DNA of 16,202 bases. Source: Roseiarcus sp. (GTDB lineage: Bacteria > Pseudomonadota > Alphaproteobacteria > Rhizobiales > Beijerinckiaceae). Below, one piece after another: positions 1 through 7,602 of this stretch (the first letter of the stretch is position 1; each line of letters opens with the position of its first letter). The notes under the pieces were generated by a model that was not told where the DNA came from, searched no databases, and worked only from the letters and a program-made list of their open reading frames with translations. The stretch lies in NCBI GenBank assembly GCA_030153205.1, contig JASLHV010000208.1:1-16202 (forward strand), in the 5' to 3' direction. The position numbers and the translations under genes were made by a program.

Positions 1-182
1 ATCGCGCCCTTTTTCTTCAAGGATTCGACCACATAGCGGTTATGCACGATTTCGTGGCGCACATAGACCGGCGGTCCATAAAGGGCGAGCGCCCGCTCGA
101 CCACGTCGATGGCGCGCACAACCCCGGCGCAAAAGCCTCGCGGCGCGCAGAGAACGACTCGAAGCTTGGGTTTTTGCGGCAT
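1..182 (-). CDS. ispH: 4-hydroxy-3-methylbut-2-enyl diphosphate reductase, N-terminal 60 residues (partial)
   Basis: IspH (LytB) is the last enzyme of the MEP isoprenoid pathway. It is a cytosolic [4Fe-4S] enzyme that reduces HMBPP to IPP and DMAPP. Translating the minus strand from ATG at 182-180 gives a start of the form MPQKPKLRVVLCAPRGFCAG, followed by the family signature VRHEIVHNRYVV. Cys18 in RGFCAG matches the first cluster ligand of the family, and His47 in VHNRYVV matches the substrate-binding histidine of the E. coli enzyme (His41). The gene runs off the left edge, so about four fifths of the protein is missing here. A weak AGGG lies a few bases upstream of the start. It is divergent from the MATE exporter with 256 bp between the starts. 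The family call is secure. Confidence 0.95.
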   Translation of the reverse strand, partial: MPQKPKLRVVLCAPRGFCAGVVRAIDVVERALALYGPPVYVRHEIVHNRYVVESLKKKGA

Positions 183-337
183 GGGCCCTGACCTGACTGA
201 CAGAGGGGTTGTTTCAGACGCCGCTTGCCGAAGTCAAGGGCGTAGGCCGCGGGGCCGGGCCGCTTTGCCCCTGGCGAAATCCTTCCAACAGCCTTAAAAG
301 CGTCCGCCCGGACCGCGCCTCGCCCTTTTTGTTGAAA

Positions 338-374
338 GCGTCTGCTCGGGGCGGCTTAGCGCCGCGCCAGACGC
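338..374. promoter_or_regulatory. Inverted repeat / possible leader hairpin upstream of the MATE gene
   Basis: GCGTCTG at 338-344 and CAGACGC at 368-374 are perfect inverted arms. Inside them GCGGC (351-355) and GCCGC (361-365) can pair around a TTAGC loop, so the whole element could fold as a two-part hairpin. It lies 64 bp before the TTG start of the exporter, in the ispH/MATE divergent region. It could be an operator or a structured leader. In GC-rich DNA a chance structure is also possible. Confidence 0.35.
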
Positions 375-438
375 CTCCCGACGTCGAAAGTTGGAATTCG
401 GTTAAGCGCCTCGACACGATGCGCGACAGGAGCTTGTT

Positions 439-1806
439 TTGACCGCCGCAACCGCCGACGCCCGCGTCCCGCGCGCCGTCTTCACGGAAGGCTCGACCCT
501 GCGTCACGTCGCGGTGATGACCGCGACGGGCACGATCGGTCTGATGGCGATTTTCGTCGTCGATCTCCTCTCGCTCTTTTACGTTTCTCGGCTCGGCGAC
601 CAGGCCCTGAAGGCCGCGGTCGGCTACGCCAGCCAAGTGCTGTTTCTGTCCGTGGCCATCAATATCGGCCTGACGATCGCGATCAGCGCGACGACGGCCC
701 GCGCGCTCGGCGCCGGCGATCGGCCGAAGGCGCAGCGCATGGCGGCCTCGGGCCTGATCATCACGGCAATCATCGCCGCCCTTGTCGCCGCCGGGCTCTT
801 TGTCTTTCGCGGCGCGATCCTCGACAATGTCATGCATGCGCAGCAGCCGGCGCGCGATGTGGCCAATAAATTTCTCGCGATTACCCTGCCGGCCAATATT
901 CCCTTCGCGATCGGCATGGCCTTTTCCGGCCTGTTGCGCGCGGTCGGCGACGCGCGTCGCGCGATGTACGTCACGCTGACCGGCGGTATCGTCACCGCTT
1001 TCACCGATCCGCTCCTGATTTTCGGGTTCGGTCTCGGCGTCTATGGCGCTGCTTGGGCGACGGTCATTTCGCGCCTCGTCTTCCTCAGCGTCGGGGCCTA
1101 TGGCGCGATTTATATTCACGGCCTGGTCGGACGCCCGGTACGAAAAGCCGTCTTCTACGATTTTCTGCCGATCATGAGCATCGGCGCGCCGGCGATCCTC
1201 GCCAATCTGGCGACGCCGGCGGCGGCTGTTTACACGACGCGCGTCTTCTCGGATTTCGGCGAAGCGGCGATCGCCGCGATAGCCATCGTCGATCGCCTCA
1301 TCCCCGTCGCTTTCGGCGTGATTTTCGCGCTGACCGGTTCGATCGGCCCGGTGCTCAGTCAGAATCTCGGCGCGAAATTGATGAGCCGCGTGCGCCGCGC
1401 GCTCACCGAATCATTCCTTCTTTCCATCGCCTATGTCCTTACCGCCTGGGCGCTCTTGTTCCTGGCGACGCCCTTGATCGTCATGGCCTTCAAGGCGGAG
1501 GGCGATAGCGCACGTTTCCTGGCGTTCTTTTGCGCCTGGGGCGTTTCGGCCTGGGTCTTCATCGCTTGCCTCTTCGTGGCCAATACCGCGTTCAATAATC
1601 TCGGCTTTCCGATATTGGCGACGGTCTTCAACTGGGGCCGCGCGACGCTCGGTACGATCCCGTTCGTGACCTTCGGCGCAAAACACTGGGGCGTCGAGGG
1701 CGGCATGATGGGCGCAACCGCGGGCTCTGCGGTTTTCGGACTCGCCGCCGTGGCAACGGCTTATTGGGTGACGGCGCGGCTCGCAAAACGGATCAAAAGG
1801 GCTTAA
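439..1806 (+). CDS. MATE family efflux transporter
   Basis: A 455-residue polytopic inner-membrane protein, the usual length for a 12-helix MATE (NorM/DinF-like) antiporter. These export drugs, metabolites or other cationic compounds in exchange for H+ or Na+. Hydrophobic segments run almost from end to end. The first follows residue 22 and leads into a loop with SRLGDQALKA, which resembles the helix 1-2 region of MATE proteins. A second stretch with AIDRLIPVAFGVIFAL-like spacing near the middle fits the start of the second six-helix half (the residues read AIVDRLIPVAFG). The start is TTG at 439, chosen because AGGAG at 428-432 sits 6 bp upstream and no in-frame ATG precedes it. The substrate cannot be read from sequence. 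A lipid-flippase-like relative in the same MOP superfamily is a less likely alternative. A DUF937 gene follows 46 bp downstream on the same strand. Confidence 0.88.
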   Translation: MTAATADARVPRAVFTEGSTLRHVAVMTATGTIGLMAIFVVDLLSLFYVSRLGDQALKAAVGYASQVLFLSVAINIGLTIAISATTARALGAGDRPKAQRMAASGLIITAIIAALVAAGLFVFRGAILDNVMHAQQPARDVANKFLAITLPANIPFAIGMAFSGLLRAVGDARRAMYVTLTGGIVTAFTDPLLIFGFGLGVYGAAWATVISRLVFLSVGAYGAIYIHGLVGRPVRKAVFYDFLPIMSIGAPAILANLATPAAAVYTTRVFSDFGEAAIAAIAIVDRLIPVAFGVIFALTGSIGPVLSQNLGAKLMSRVRRALTESFLLSIAYVLTAWALLFLATPLIVMAFKAEGDSARFLAFFCAWGVSAWVFIACLFVANTAFNNLGFPILATVFNWGRATLGTIPFVTFGAKHWGVEGGMMGATAGSAVFGLAAVATAYWVTARLAKRIKRA

Positions 1807-1852
1807 GCTTCAAGTCTATTGCTGTTTCGAAAATAATGAGGGGGACGTCCAA

Positions 1853-2587
1853 ATGAATCTCAACGACATTATGCAAGCGGCGCAGGGCGGCCAGGGGATC
1901 AATAATATCGCGGCGCAATTTGGCCTGTCGCCGGAGCAGGCGCAGGCCGCGATCCAAGCCGCGATGCCGGCTTTCTCGCAGGGGCTCCAGCGTCTCGGTC
2001 AGGACCCCGGCGCGCTCGGCGGCGTACTCACTCATGTCGCCAGCGACGTCCACCAAGGGTCTTTCACTGATCCGTCGCAAGCCGCCGGCGCTGGCGCCGC
2101 GGCCGGCGGCGATGTGCTCGGACAAATTTTCGGTTCGTCGCAGATCACGTCGCAAATCAGTCAGCGCGTGTCGCAAGCTTCCGGCGTCAATCCGCAGATC
2201 GTTCAGGACATGATGCCCGTCATCGCCTCCATCCTGATGGGCGGTCTCTCCCATTCCATGAATTCGCAAGGGCTTGGCGGCGTCCTCGGCCAATTGGCGA
2301 ATGCGGCGACGCAGCCAGGCGGCCTCGGCTCGATTCTCGGCGGCGGCGCGGGGCAGCAGGGCGGCGGCGGCGGCCTTGGCGGCCTTCTCGGCGGAGTCTT
2401 GGGCGGGCTTCTCGGCGGCGGCGGCCAAGGCGGCGCGACGGCGCCGTCGGGCTCACTACAAAACGGCCTGAATTCGCTGACCAATATGTTCGAGCCCGGC
2501 GTCAGTACTTCACAGTCGCACGAGCAAGGCATTAGCAATATTCTCGATTCGCTCAGCAGCCAATTTGGCCAGGGCGGCAGAGGCTAG
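1853..2587 (+). CDS. DUF937 domain-containing protein, glycine-rich
   Basis: A 244-residue protein beginning MNLNDIMQAAQGGQGINN. It has the DUF937 pattern: a short helix, the phrase AAQFGLSPEQAQAAIQAAMPAFSQ, then a second helical repeat around VNPQIVQDMMPVIASILMGG (about residues 113-133). The domain has no established function; members are small, helical and often followed by low-complexity tails. Here residues about 140-200 are a Gly/Leu-rich linker (GGLLGGVLGGLLGGGG type), followed by a polar C-terminal tail. There is no signal peptide or clear membrane helix. ATG at 1853 is preceded by a strong GAGGGGG at 1839-1844. The gene lies 46 bp after the MATE gene and could be co-transcribed, but the good ribosome binding site allows independent expression. 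The family call is good; the role is unknown. Confidence 0.85.
   Translation: MNLNDIMQAAQGGQGINNIAAQFGLSPEQAQAAIQAAMPAFSQGLQRLGQDPGALGGVLTHVASDVHQGSFTDPSQAAGAGAAAGGDVLGQIFGSSQITSQISQRVSQASGVNPQIVQDMMPVIASILMGGLSHSMNSQGLGGVLGQLANAATQPGGLGSILGGGAGQQGGGGGLGGLLGGVLGGLLGGGGQGGATAPSGSLQNGLNSLTNMFEPGVSTSQSHEQGISNILDSLSSQFGQGGRG
2300..2452 (+). repeat. Glycine-codon low-complexity tract inside the DUF937 gene
   Basis: Near-repeats of GGCGGCCTTCTCGGCGG type recur, for example at about 2376-2395 and 2402-2422. They encode GGLGGLLGGVLGGLLGGGG-like residues. Such tracts can expand or contract by slippage. The reading frame is intact here. Confidence 0.6.
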
Positions 2588-2690
2588 CTGGCGAAGCCTT
2601 CCGAAAGCACGGCGGCGCGTTTCAGCGCCTTGACGAGCAGGCGCCGACGAGCGGCAAGACGAACCGCCGCCTCCGACCATCGTACCATGG

Positions 2691-3488
2691 TTAGTGTCTA
2701 GCGCTCTCCGCGCGGAGCGATGCAGACGAACCTGGGGGCGGTTCACGGCTAAGAAGTTGGCTGATGATGCCCCGAATTTTGTCGGCATGGCGATCAATGA
2801 AAAGACGATGATCCTCGACCGGCTCTCGCGATGCGATGATACGCTCGAGCGTCTTGCAGAAAGCGGAGAGTCCGGAAAAGCCGAGAGAGCCGGCCTGCGT
2901 CGCCATGGCGCGTGCAACCGCCCCAAGCTCGCTTTGGCTCTGTTGGAGAGGAATGGTCAAAGCCTCGAGACCCAACGATAGGGCAACGAGATGCTGTCGT
3001 ACGCGCTGCGGCCCGACGAGATCGGCCAATTGATCAAATGTCGCGCTTTCAAATTCCTCGATCGCGAGATTTTCTGGATACCATCGATCGGCTCCCGGGG
3101 ACGCGGCCCATCGATCCACCGCGTCTCGAAGGTCCTCCGGCTCAAACGGCTTGCCGACATGGTCGTTCATTCCCGCATCAATCAGCATTGCGACTTGGGA
3201 ACTCAATGTCGTCCCGCTGAGCGCTATAATCGGAATGCGACTTTCGATCCCAGGCAGGGCGCGAATTCTCCTCGTGGCCGTGATCCCGTCCATCTTGGGC
3301 ATTTGTACGTCCATGAATATGATATCATAAAGGACGCGCCCGACGGCATCGATCGCAGCGTAGCCGTCGCTGGCGACATCAACGATACGTCCGGTCGAGG
3401 CGATCGCCGCCTTGGCGATATCTTGGTGTATTTCGACATCGTCGACGACCAATACGCGTAACGGCCTCTCCGGCCTCTGATCGCTCAT
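2691..3488 (-). CDS. Response regulator: receiver domain plus degenerate HPt-like domain
   Basis: A 265-residue protein when started at ATG 3488-3486 (MSDQRPERPLRVLVVDD). Residues 10-130 are a CheY-like receiver with acidic pair Asp16/Asp17, phosphoacceptor Asp60 in FMDVQMPKMDG, switch Ser91 and conserved Lys113 in VGKP. Residues about 145-250 resemble a histidine phosphotransfer bundle. In the stretch RAMATQAGSLGFSGLSAFC, the GSLGF and downstream LSAFC-TLE pattern match HPt domains, but the position of the phosphoaccepting His is Arg193 and the usual Lys is Ala196. It therefore probably cannot carry phosphate. There is no DNA-binding domain. The frame stays open upstream to 3665, but the extra 59 residues match nothing I know and would cover the divergent promoter region, so I prefer the internal start; its ribosome site (GGCGGGAA) is weak. 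It is divergent from the hybrid kinase, its likely partner. Confidence 0.85.
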   Translation of the reverse strand: MSDQRPERPLRVLVVDDVEIHQDIAKAAIASTGRIVDVASDGYAAIDAVGRVLYDIIFMDVQMPKMDGITATRRIRALPGIESRIPIIALSGTTLSSQVAMLIDAGMNDHVGKPFEPEDLRDAVDRWAASPGADRWYPENLAIEEFESATFDQLADLVGPQRVRQHLVALSLGLEALTIPLQQSQSELGAVARAMATQAGSLGFSGLSAFCKTLERIIASREPVEDHRLFIDRHADKIRGIISQLLSREPPPGSSASLRAESARH

Positions 3489-3756
3489 TGATGCTATTCC
3501 CGCCGGATTCGCCGCCGGCTTGTTCGACCGCGCGAGCTTGTACCCTCTCACGGGAAAAGCAAGGAAAAACCCGTCTCCTGTTACAAGAGGAAAAGAACTG
3601 TAAGGAAATTCCGGCCAAATCGCTGGTTTTGCCGCCGCCTTCCGCTTGATCATTCGTTCGCACACAGCCTATCGTCCGATATTGCCTCGTCCCTTTTGTT
3701 CGACGTCTGTGAACTGACGCGAAACGAATCTCATTTCCTATCAAACGAGCCGCCAG
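3489..3756. promoter_or_regulatory. Divergent promoter region between response regulator and hybrid kinase
   Basis: 268 bp without a convincing gene separate the two divergent starts, so promoters for both are expected here. I see no clear sigma-70 or EcfG (GGAAC/CGTT) box. Visible structure is minor: ACGGG (3550-3554) and CCCGT (3570-3574) flank a purine-rich loop, and GTTC (3698-3701) and GAAC (3711-3714) flank a GACGTC palindrome. Four GGAAA-containing words occur between 3552 and 3609. Any of these could be an operator, but none is diagnostic. Confidence 0.4.
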
Positions 3757-6117
3757 ATGCTCCCGACCGATTGCGCATTAGACGATGAATTATCAAGCCG
3801 CTTGCCAGTCGAGGCGCGACCGAACGGACAATTATCGACGAGCCCGGACCCTCTTCGCCATCTCTACGAGGCGACGCCGGCGATGCTTTACTCGATCGAT
3901 TCCAATGGCAAGTTGCTGATGGTCAGCGACGCGTGGCTGACGAAATTGGGATATTCAAGGGAAGAAGTCATTGGGCGACTATCGACGGACTTTTTGACGC
4001 CGACGTCGCGCGAATACGTCCAGAGCGTCATGCCTCCAGCCTTTCTTAAAACGGGGCGTTGCGACAACGTCGAGTGCCAGATGGTCGCGAAAGACGGCCG
4101 GATCATCGACGTGCTGATGTCGGCGACATTCAAGTTCGACGAATATCTCCGGCGCCATGTTTCTATGGCGGCGATCATCGATATAACGTCGCAAAAAGCG
4201 GCCGAGGAAGAACTCATCCAAAGCGAGACGCGTTATCGAACGCTTGCGGACAATAGTTCCGACGTGGTGTTCCAGCTCGATCAAAACCTAACGTGTTGTT
4301 ACGTTTCACCGGCTTGCCGGGAGATTCTGGGATTTGAGTGTGAGGAGGTGCTGGGCGCCAATCCCGTCGAAGAGGCGCATCCGGAAGACGCCGCCTGGCT
4401 GGCTCGTATTTTTCAAACTCTAATGAGTGGCGAGGACGATCGCCAATCGATCATCAACCGGGCTCGCCATCGCGATGGGCGATGGATTTGGGCGGAGATT
4501 CGACTGAGGTCTCTACGGGACCCTGAAACCGGCCGTCCCTGTGGAATTGTTGGCGCTTTACGCGATATCAGCGAGCGTCAGCGCGCCGCGCAAGAGCTCG
4601 AGCAAGCGAAGGTCGCGGCGGAAAGCGCAGCGCGTGTCAAGGCTGAATTTGTCGCGAATATGAGTCACGAATTGCGTACGCCGCTGACAGGCATTTTGGG
4701 CATCCACGATTTGCTTCGCGCAGATAGAGAGCTCCTTCCCCATCATCGTCGCTATCTCGATATGGCCTATGAAGCGGGGCAGTCGCTGATGACGATCGTC
4801 AACGAAGTGCTCGATTTTTCGAAGATCGAAGCTGGGCAGTTGGCGATCGAAGCCATTCCATTCAACTTGAGGTCGGTTGTCGAGGCGTGTCAGAACCTCG
4901 CCGGCGAGGAAGCCAAGAAGAAGTCATTGACGATCAAGACCCGGATCGTCGGCGAACCGGCGAGACTCATTGGCGACCCCAATCGCTTGCGGCAGATCAT
5001 CCTCAATCTTGTCACCAATGCAGTGAAATTTACTGATTGCGGCAGCGTTCTGATCGAGGCGCATTATCGCGCCGACGTGTCGCAGTTACGGATCGTCGTT
5101 GCCGATACCGGTGTCGGCATCCCGCCGAATAAGTTGGCGACGATTTTCGATCGATTCAGTCAGGCCGACGGCTCTATTACGCGCCGCTACGGCGGTACAG
5201 GCCTCGGTCTGGCGATCTGCAAACGATTGGTCGAACTCATGGGAGGCCATATCGCGGTGGACTCCGCGCTCGGCCGAGGCTCGACATTCTCGTTCGAGCT
5301 TCCGCTCAGCGAAGTTCAAACGAGCGACGAGGCGACTGCGGAGAGCGGCGCCGATGCGGTCGAGCGCCGAAGGCGCATTCTTCTCGCCGAAGACAATCTG
5401 GTCAACAGGATTGTAATCGCTGAGATGCTACAGCACAGAGGCCATGACGTCCTTGCCGTGGAGGACGGAGCCGCCGCGCTTTCGACGGTCTTGAGCGAAG
5501 CTCGCATCGACGTCGTTTTGATGGACGTCCAGATGCCCGTGATGGACGGCCTGTCCGCGACGCGCGCTATACGAAGCGCTGAGGCCGCGAAAGGTCGCTC
5601 GGCGCTCCCGATCATTGGTCTGACCGCGAACGCACGGAGCGACGACAAAGCGGCGTGTTTGGCCGCGGGTATGGATGGCCATGTTGCAAAGCCTGTCGAT
5701 TGGAGCAACCTCTTCTCAACGATCGAACGCGTTCTCGAAAATATATCCAGGCCGCCTCGTCTGCCGAAGGATACAGCGCCTTCGCCAGCACCCATCCTGG
5801 ATACGAAGCCCCTGGAGCGACTGGCGAGCGTCATGGGGCGCGAAGGCGTCGCCAGATTGCTCAAGACTTTTATTCTCAATATCGGTGAACGAAATAATGA
5901 ACTGAAAGGCATGACGGCGACCGAGCTTTCCGCGCATGTCCATAGTTGCAAATCCATGGCGGGCCAGTTGGGTTTCATCGAACTCTCGCGACTATGCGCG
6001 ACTGTCGAGGAGGAAACAAACGCTGGAGGCGGCGCTCAGCGCGTGCCGGAACTACTGGCGGCGGGAGAACGCGCAATTGTCGCGGCTGAATCGTGCTCAT
6101 ACGCGTCTGCCGCTTGA
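3757..6117 (+). CDS. Hybrid sensor histidine kinase (PAS-PAS-HisKA-HATPase-REC-HPt)
   Basis: A 786-residue soluble phosphorelay kinase. Two PAS domains occupy about residues 28-150 (ending IIDITSQKAAEEEL) and 155-282 (ending ALRDISERQRAAQEL). A short coiled coil leads to HisKA with His304 in MSHELRTPL. The ATPase has the N box (Asn421 in NLVTNAVKFT), G1 (Asp450 in DTGVGIP), an F box (IFDRFSQAD) and G2 (from Gly479, GGTGLGLAI). The receiver has Glu545/Asp546, Asp590 in MDVQMPVMDG, Thr623 and Lys645. The C-terminal HPt has His729 in HSCKSMAGQLGF. All three phosphotransfer residues are present, so a His304-Asp590-His729 relay is expected, with the divergent response regulator as a plausible end point. 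No transmembrane segment is seen, so the signal is probably cytoplasmic. ATG 3757 lacks a good Shine-Dalgarno sequence. Confidence 0.95.
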   Translation: MLPTDCALDDELSSRLPVEARPNGQLSTSPDPLRHLYEATPAMLYSIDSNGKLLMVSDAWLTKLGYSREEVIGRLSTDFLTPTSREYVQSVMPPAFLKTGRCDNVECQMVAKDGRIIDVLMSATFKFDEYLRRHVSMAAIIDITSQKAAEEELIQSETRYRTLADNSSDVVFQLDQNLTCCYVSPACREILGFECEEVLGANPVEEAHPEDAAWLARIFQTLMSGEDDRQSIINRARHRDGRWIWAEIRLRSLRDPETGRPCGIVGALRDISERQRAAQELEQAKVAAESAARVKAEFVANMSHELRTPLTGILGIHDLLRADRELLPHHRRYLDMAYEAGQSLMTIVNEVLDFSKIEAGQLAIEAIPFNLRSVVEACQNLAGEEAKKKSLTIKTRIVGEPARLIGDPNRLRQIILNLVTNAVKFTDCGSVLIEAHYRADVSQLRIVVADTGVGIPPNKLATIFDRFSQADGSITRRYGGTGLGLAICKRLVELMGGHIAVDSALGRGSTFSFELPLSEVQTSDEATAESGADAVERRRRILLAEDNLVNRIVIAEMLQHRGHDVLAVEDGAAALSTVLSEARIDVVLMDVQMPVMDGLSATRAIRSAEAAKGRSALPIIGLTANARSDDKAACLAAGMDGHVAKPVDWSNLFSTIERVLENISRPPRLPKDTAPSPAPILDTKPLERLASVMGREGVARLLKTFILNIGERNNELKGMTATELSAHVHSCKSMAGQLGFIELSRLCATVEEETNAGGGAQRVPELLAAGERAIVAAESCSYASAA

Positions 6118-6297
6118 TACCTGACAGAAGCTGCTCGCTAGGCGTCGCATGACAATGAGAGAGAAACTGTAAGAGAGTTCAGACTGATCGGCTCTGTCAT
6201 CGGTCGCCTTTGCTTTATCAAATTCATCTGCATTGCCAAAAGTATTGATTCGAGTCGACTTCAGCGTTGATCGGCTTGTCCTTCAGCCTGGTGCTTT
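6118..6297. other. Intergenic region before the TackOD1 gene
   Basis: 180 bp between the kinase stop and the next start. I see no terminator hairpin with a T run, no RNA gene and no confident promoter. The 60 bp before the next gene are comparatively AT-rich (CAAATTCATCTGCATTGCC and following), the most likely place for a promoter of the 6298-10039 operon. Confidence 0.3.
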
Positions 6298-7563
6298 ATG
6301 TCGATTTCTTCCTTCGCCGTTATTGCCTCCGAGGCGACGCGCAGATCTGTCGATTTGCCGCCAGGGTTCGTTTGGCGCGAGGCGGGCGCATTGCGATCGG
6401 CGACGAAGCCAGTGGTGGGCATTGTCGGCGACCGCGATGATTATGGGTTGATGGAGGCGGATCTACCGAGAGGGGTCAGTCAGGTCCTCCCGCTGATCGG
6501 CGTCGCTCCAGAAGCAGCGGGCCGCGCCGATTTGGCCTTAGGCGAGCAGAACCCGTCGGTCGCGGGCATGCTTCTCGCGCTGAGACCCGCCTGCGGCCGC
6601 ATGGCGCAGATCTACGACCGTTGCGCCAGTCTCAAGGAAGAGCCCTGGATTCTGCTGGCTTATCTTGCCGTCCGCGACAAAAGTCTGACGCCCTGCGACG
6701 ACGTGACCCTCGCCAGCGTGGCGACGTACCGCGAAGCGGCGTTATTTCCTCAGCTCTCGGCGTCGGTCGAACTCCTGGTCGGCGTCGGCTTCCTCGAGCG
6801 CGCCTTTGTCGAGCGCCTGAATCTCTGTCCGAATTGCCGTTCGGCGCGCCTTCTTGTACGTGAAGAATGCGCGGCGTGCCGTAGCTCCAACGTCAAGGAC
6901 GAGCCGATCGTCCACCATTTCCGATGCGGCCACCAGGCGCCGGAAAAGCAATTTCGGAGCGGCGAAGACTTCATCTGCCCGAAATGCGCGCGACCCTTGC
7001 TTCATTTCTCGGTCGATTACGATCAGCCGGGTACGATTGTCGCCTGCGGGCAATGCGGCCATGCCTCGGGAGAGAGCCGGATCGGCTATCGATGTCTCGA
7101 CTGCGGTCAAAAGGGAGACGCCGAGCGCCTCGAAGTTTTCGACGTTTCGAGCTATTCACTGACCGCGACGGCGCGCGCCACCGTTTTCGATGCGTCCTGG
7201 CGGCCAGAAGCCCAACATCTCTTGTCGGCTTCCGAACGCGCCTTGCTGCGCGTCGAGTCGTTTCTGGAGACGCCGCGCGAGCGCGACGAGAAGCGCGCCG
7301 TCGTCGCTGTTCGGGCCATGCGAAACGGCCATGCCGTTTCGCCAGGCGATCTCGCCGGCAATTTGCTGGTCGCCGGCCGGATCATCGCAGAGCGATTTCC
7401 ACAAAGCGAAACGGTCGGCGGATCTTGGAACGAGATCCTGGTTCTTGTTCAGTCGACCCACGCCGCGAAATTCGAACAGGATCTCGTCCGCGCAACGGAC
7501 GATTGCAAACGATTGCTCGCGTCGTCGGTCAAAGTCGAAATCGATATTCTCGGCCCCCGGTAA
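6298..7563 (+). CDS. TackOD1-type zinc-ribbon protein with possible degenerate GGDEF tail
   Basis: A 421-residue cytoplasmic protein. The centre matches the TackOD1 (thaumarchaeal output domain 1) metal-binding pattern as I know it. It has a helical lead with PWILLAYLAVRDKSLTP, then LNLCPNC and EECAAC (Cys177/180/191/194), then the hallmark VHHFRCGHQAPEKQF with ICPKC (Cys210, His212, Cys227/230), then VACGQCGH and YRCLDCG (Cys250/253/266/269). That gives three zinc-ribbon-like knuckles. Residues about 330-421 have the helix/strand rhythm of a GGDEF domain, but the signature is replaced by GGSWNEI (374-380), so cyclase activity is unlikely. The domain is linked to signal output; its mechanism is not known to me. 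It leads a run with a glycosyltransferase (39 bp gap) and a HlyD-like gene. The start has a poor ribosome site and the first 20 residues look atypical, so a later start is possible. Confidence 0.8.
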   Translation: MSISSFAVIASEATRRSVDLPPGFVWREAGALRSATKPVVGIVGDRDDYGLMEADLPRGVSQVLPLIGVAPEAAGRADLALGEQNPSVAGMLLALRPACGRMAQIYDRCASLKEEPWILLAYLAVRDKSLTPCDDVTLASVATYREAALFPQLSASVELLVGVGFLERAFVERLNLCPNCRSARLLVREECAACRSSNVKDEPIVHHFRCGHQAPEKQFRSGEDFICPKCARPLLHFSVDYDQPGTIVACGQCGHASGESRIGYRCLDCGQKGDAERLEVFDVSSYSLTATARATVFDASWRPEAQHLLSASERALLRVESFLETPRERDEKRAVVAVRAMRNGHAVSPGDLAGNLLVAGRIIAERFPQSETVGGSWNEILVLVQSTHAAKFEQDLVRATDDCKRLLASSVKVEIDILGPR

Positions 7564-7602
7564 TTTTCTTGGTCGCCGTCAAATGCTTTATATAGGATTT
7601 TT

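Noticed and set aside
214..1119. Long minus-strand frame opposite the MATE gene.
   Set aside because: It is rich in Arg, Asp and Gly with no fold or motif, typical of antisense frames in GC-rich genes. The plus strand has a clear membrane protein.
2350..2440. Short tandem repeats suggesting a CRISPR-like or VNTR array.
   Set aside because: They are in-frame Gly/Leu codon runs inside the DUF937 gene with no regular spacer structure.
2582..2690. Possible bidirectional terminator between the DUF937 and response regulator genes (GGCGC 2614-2618 / GCGCC 2625-2629).
   Set aside because: The stem is only 5 bp and no T run follows on either strand, so it is not distinguishable from background in GC-rich DNA.
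3489..3665. In-frame N-terminal extension of the response regulator (59 residues).
   Set aside because: It matches no receiver-domain lead sequence, and the receiver begins normally a few residues after the Met at 3488. It would also occupy most of the divergent promoter region.
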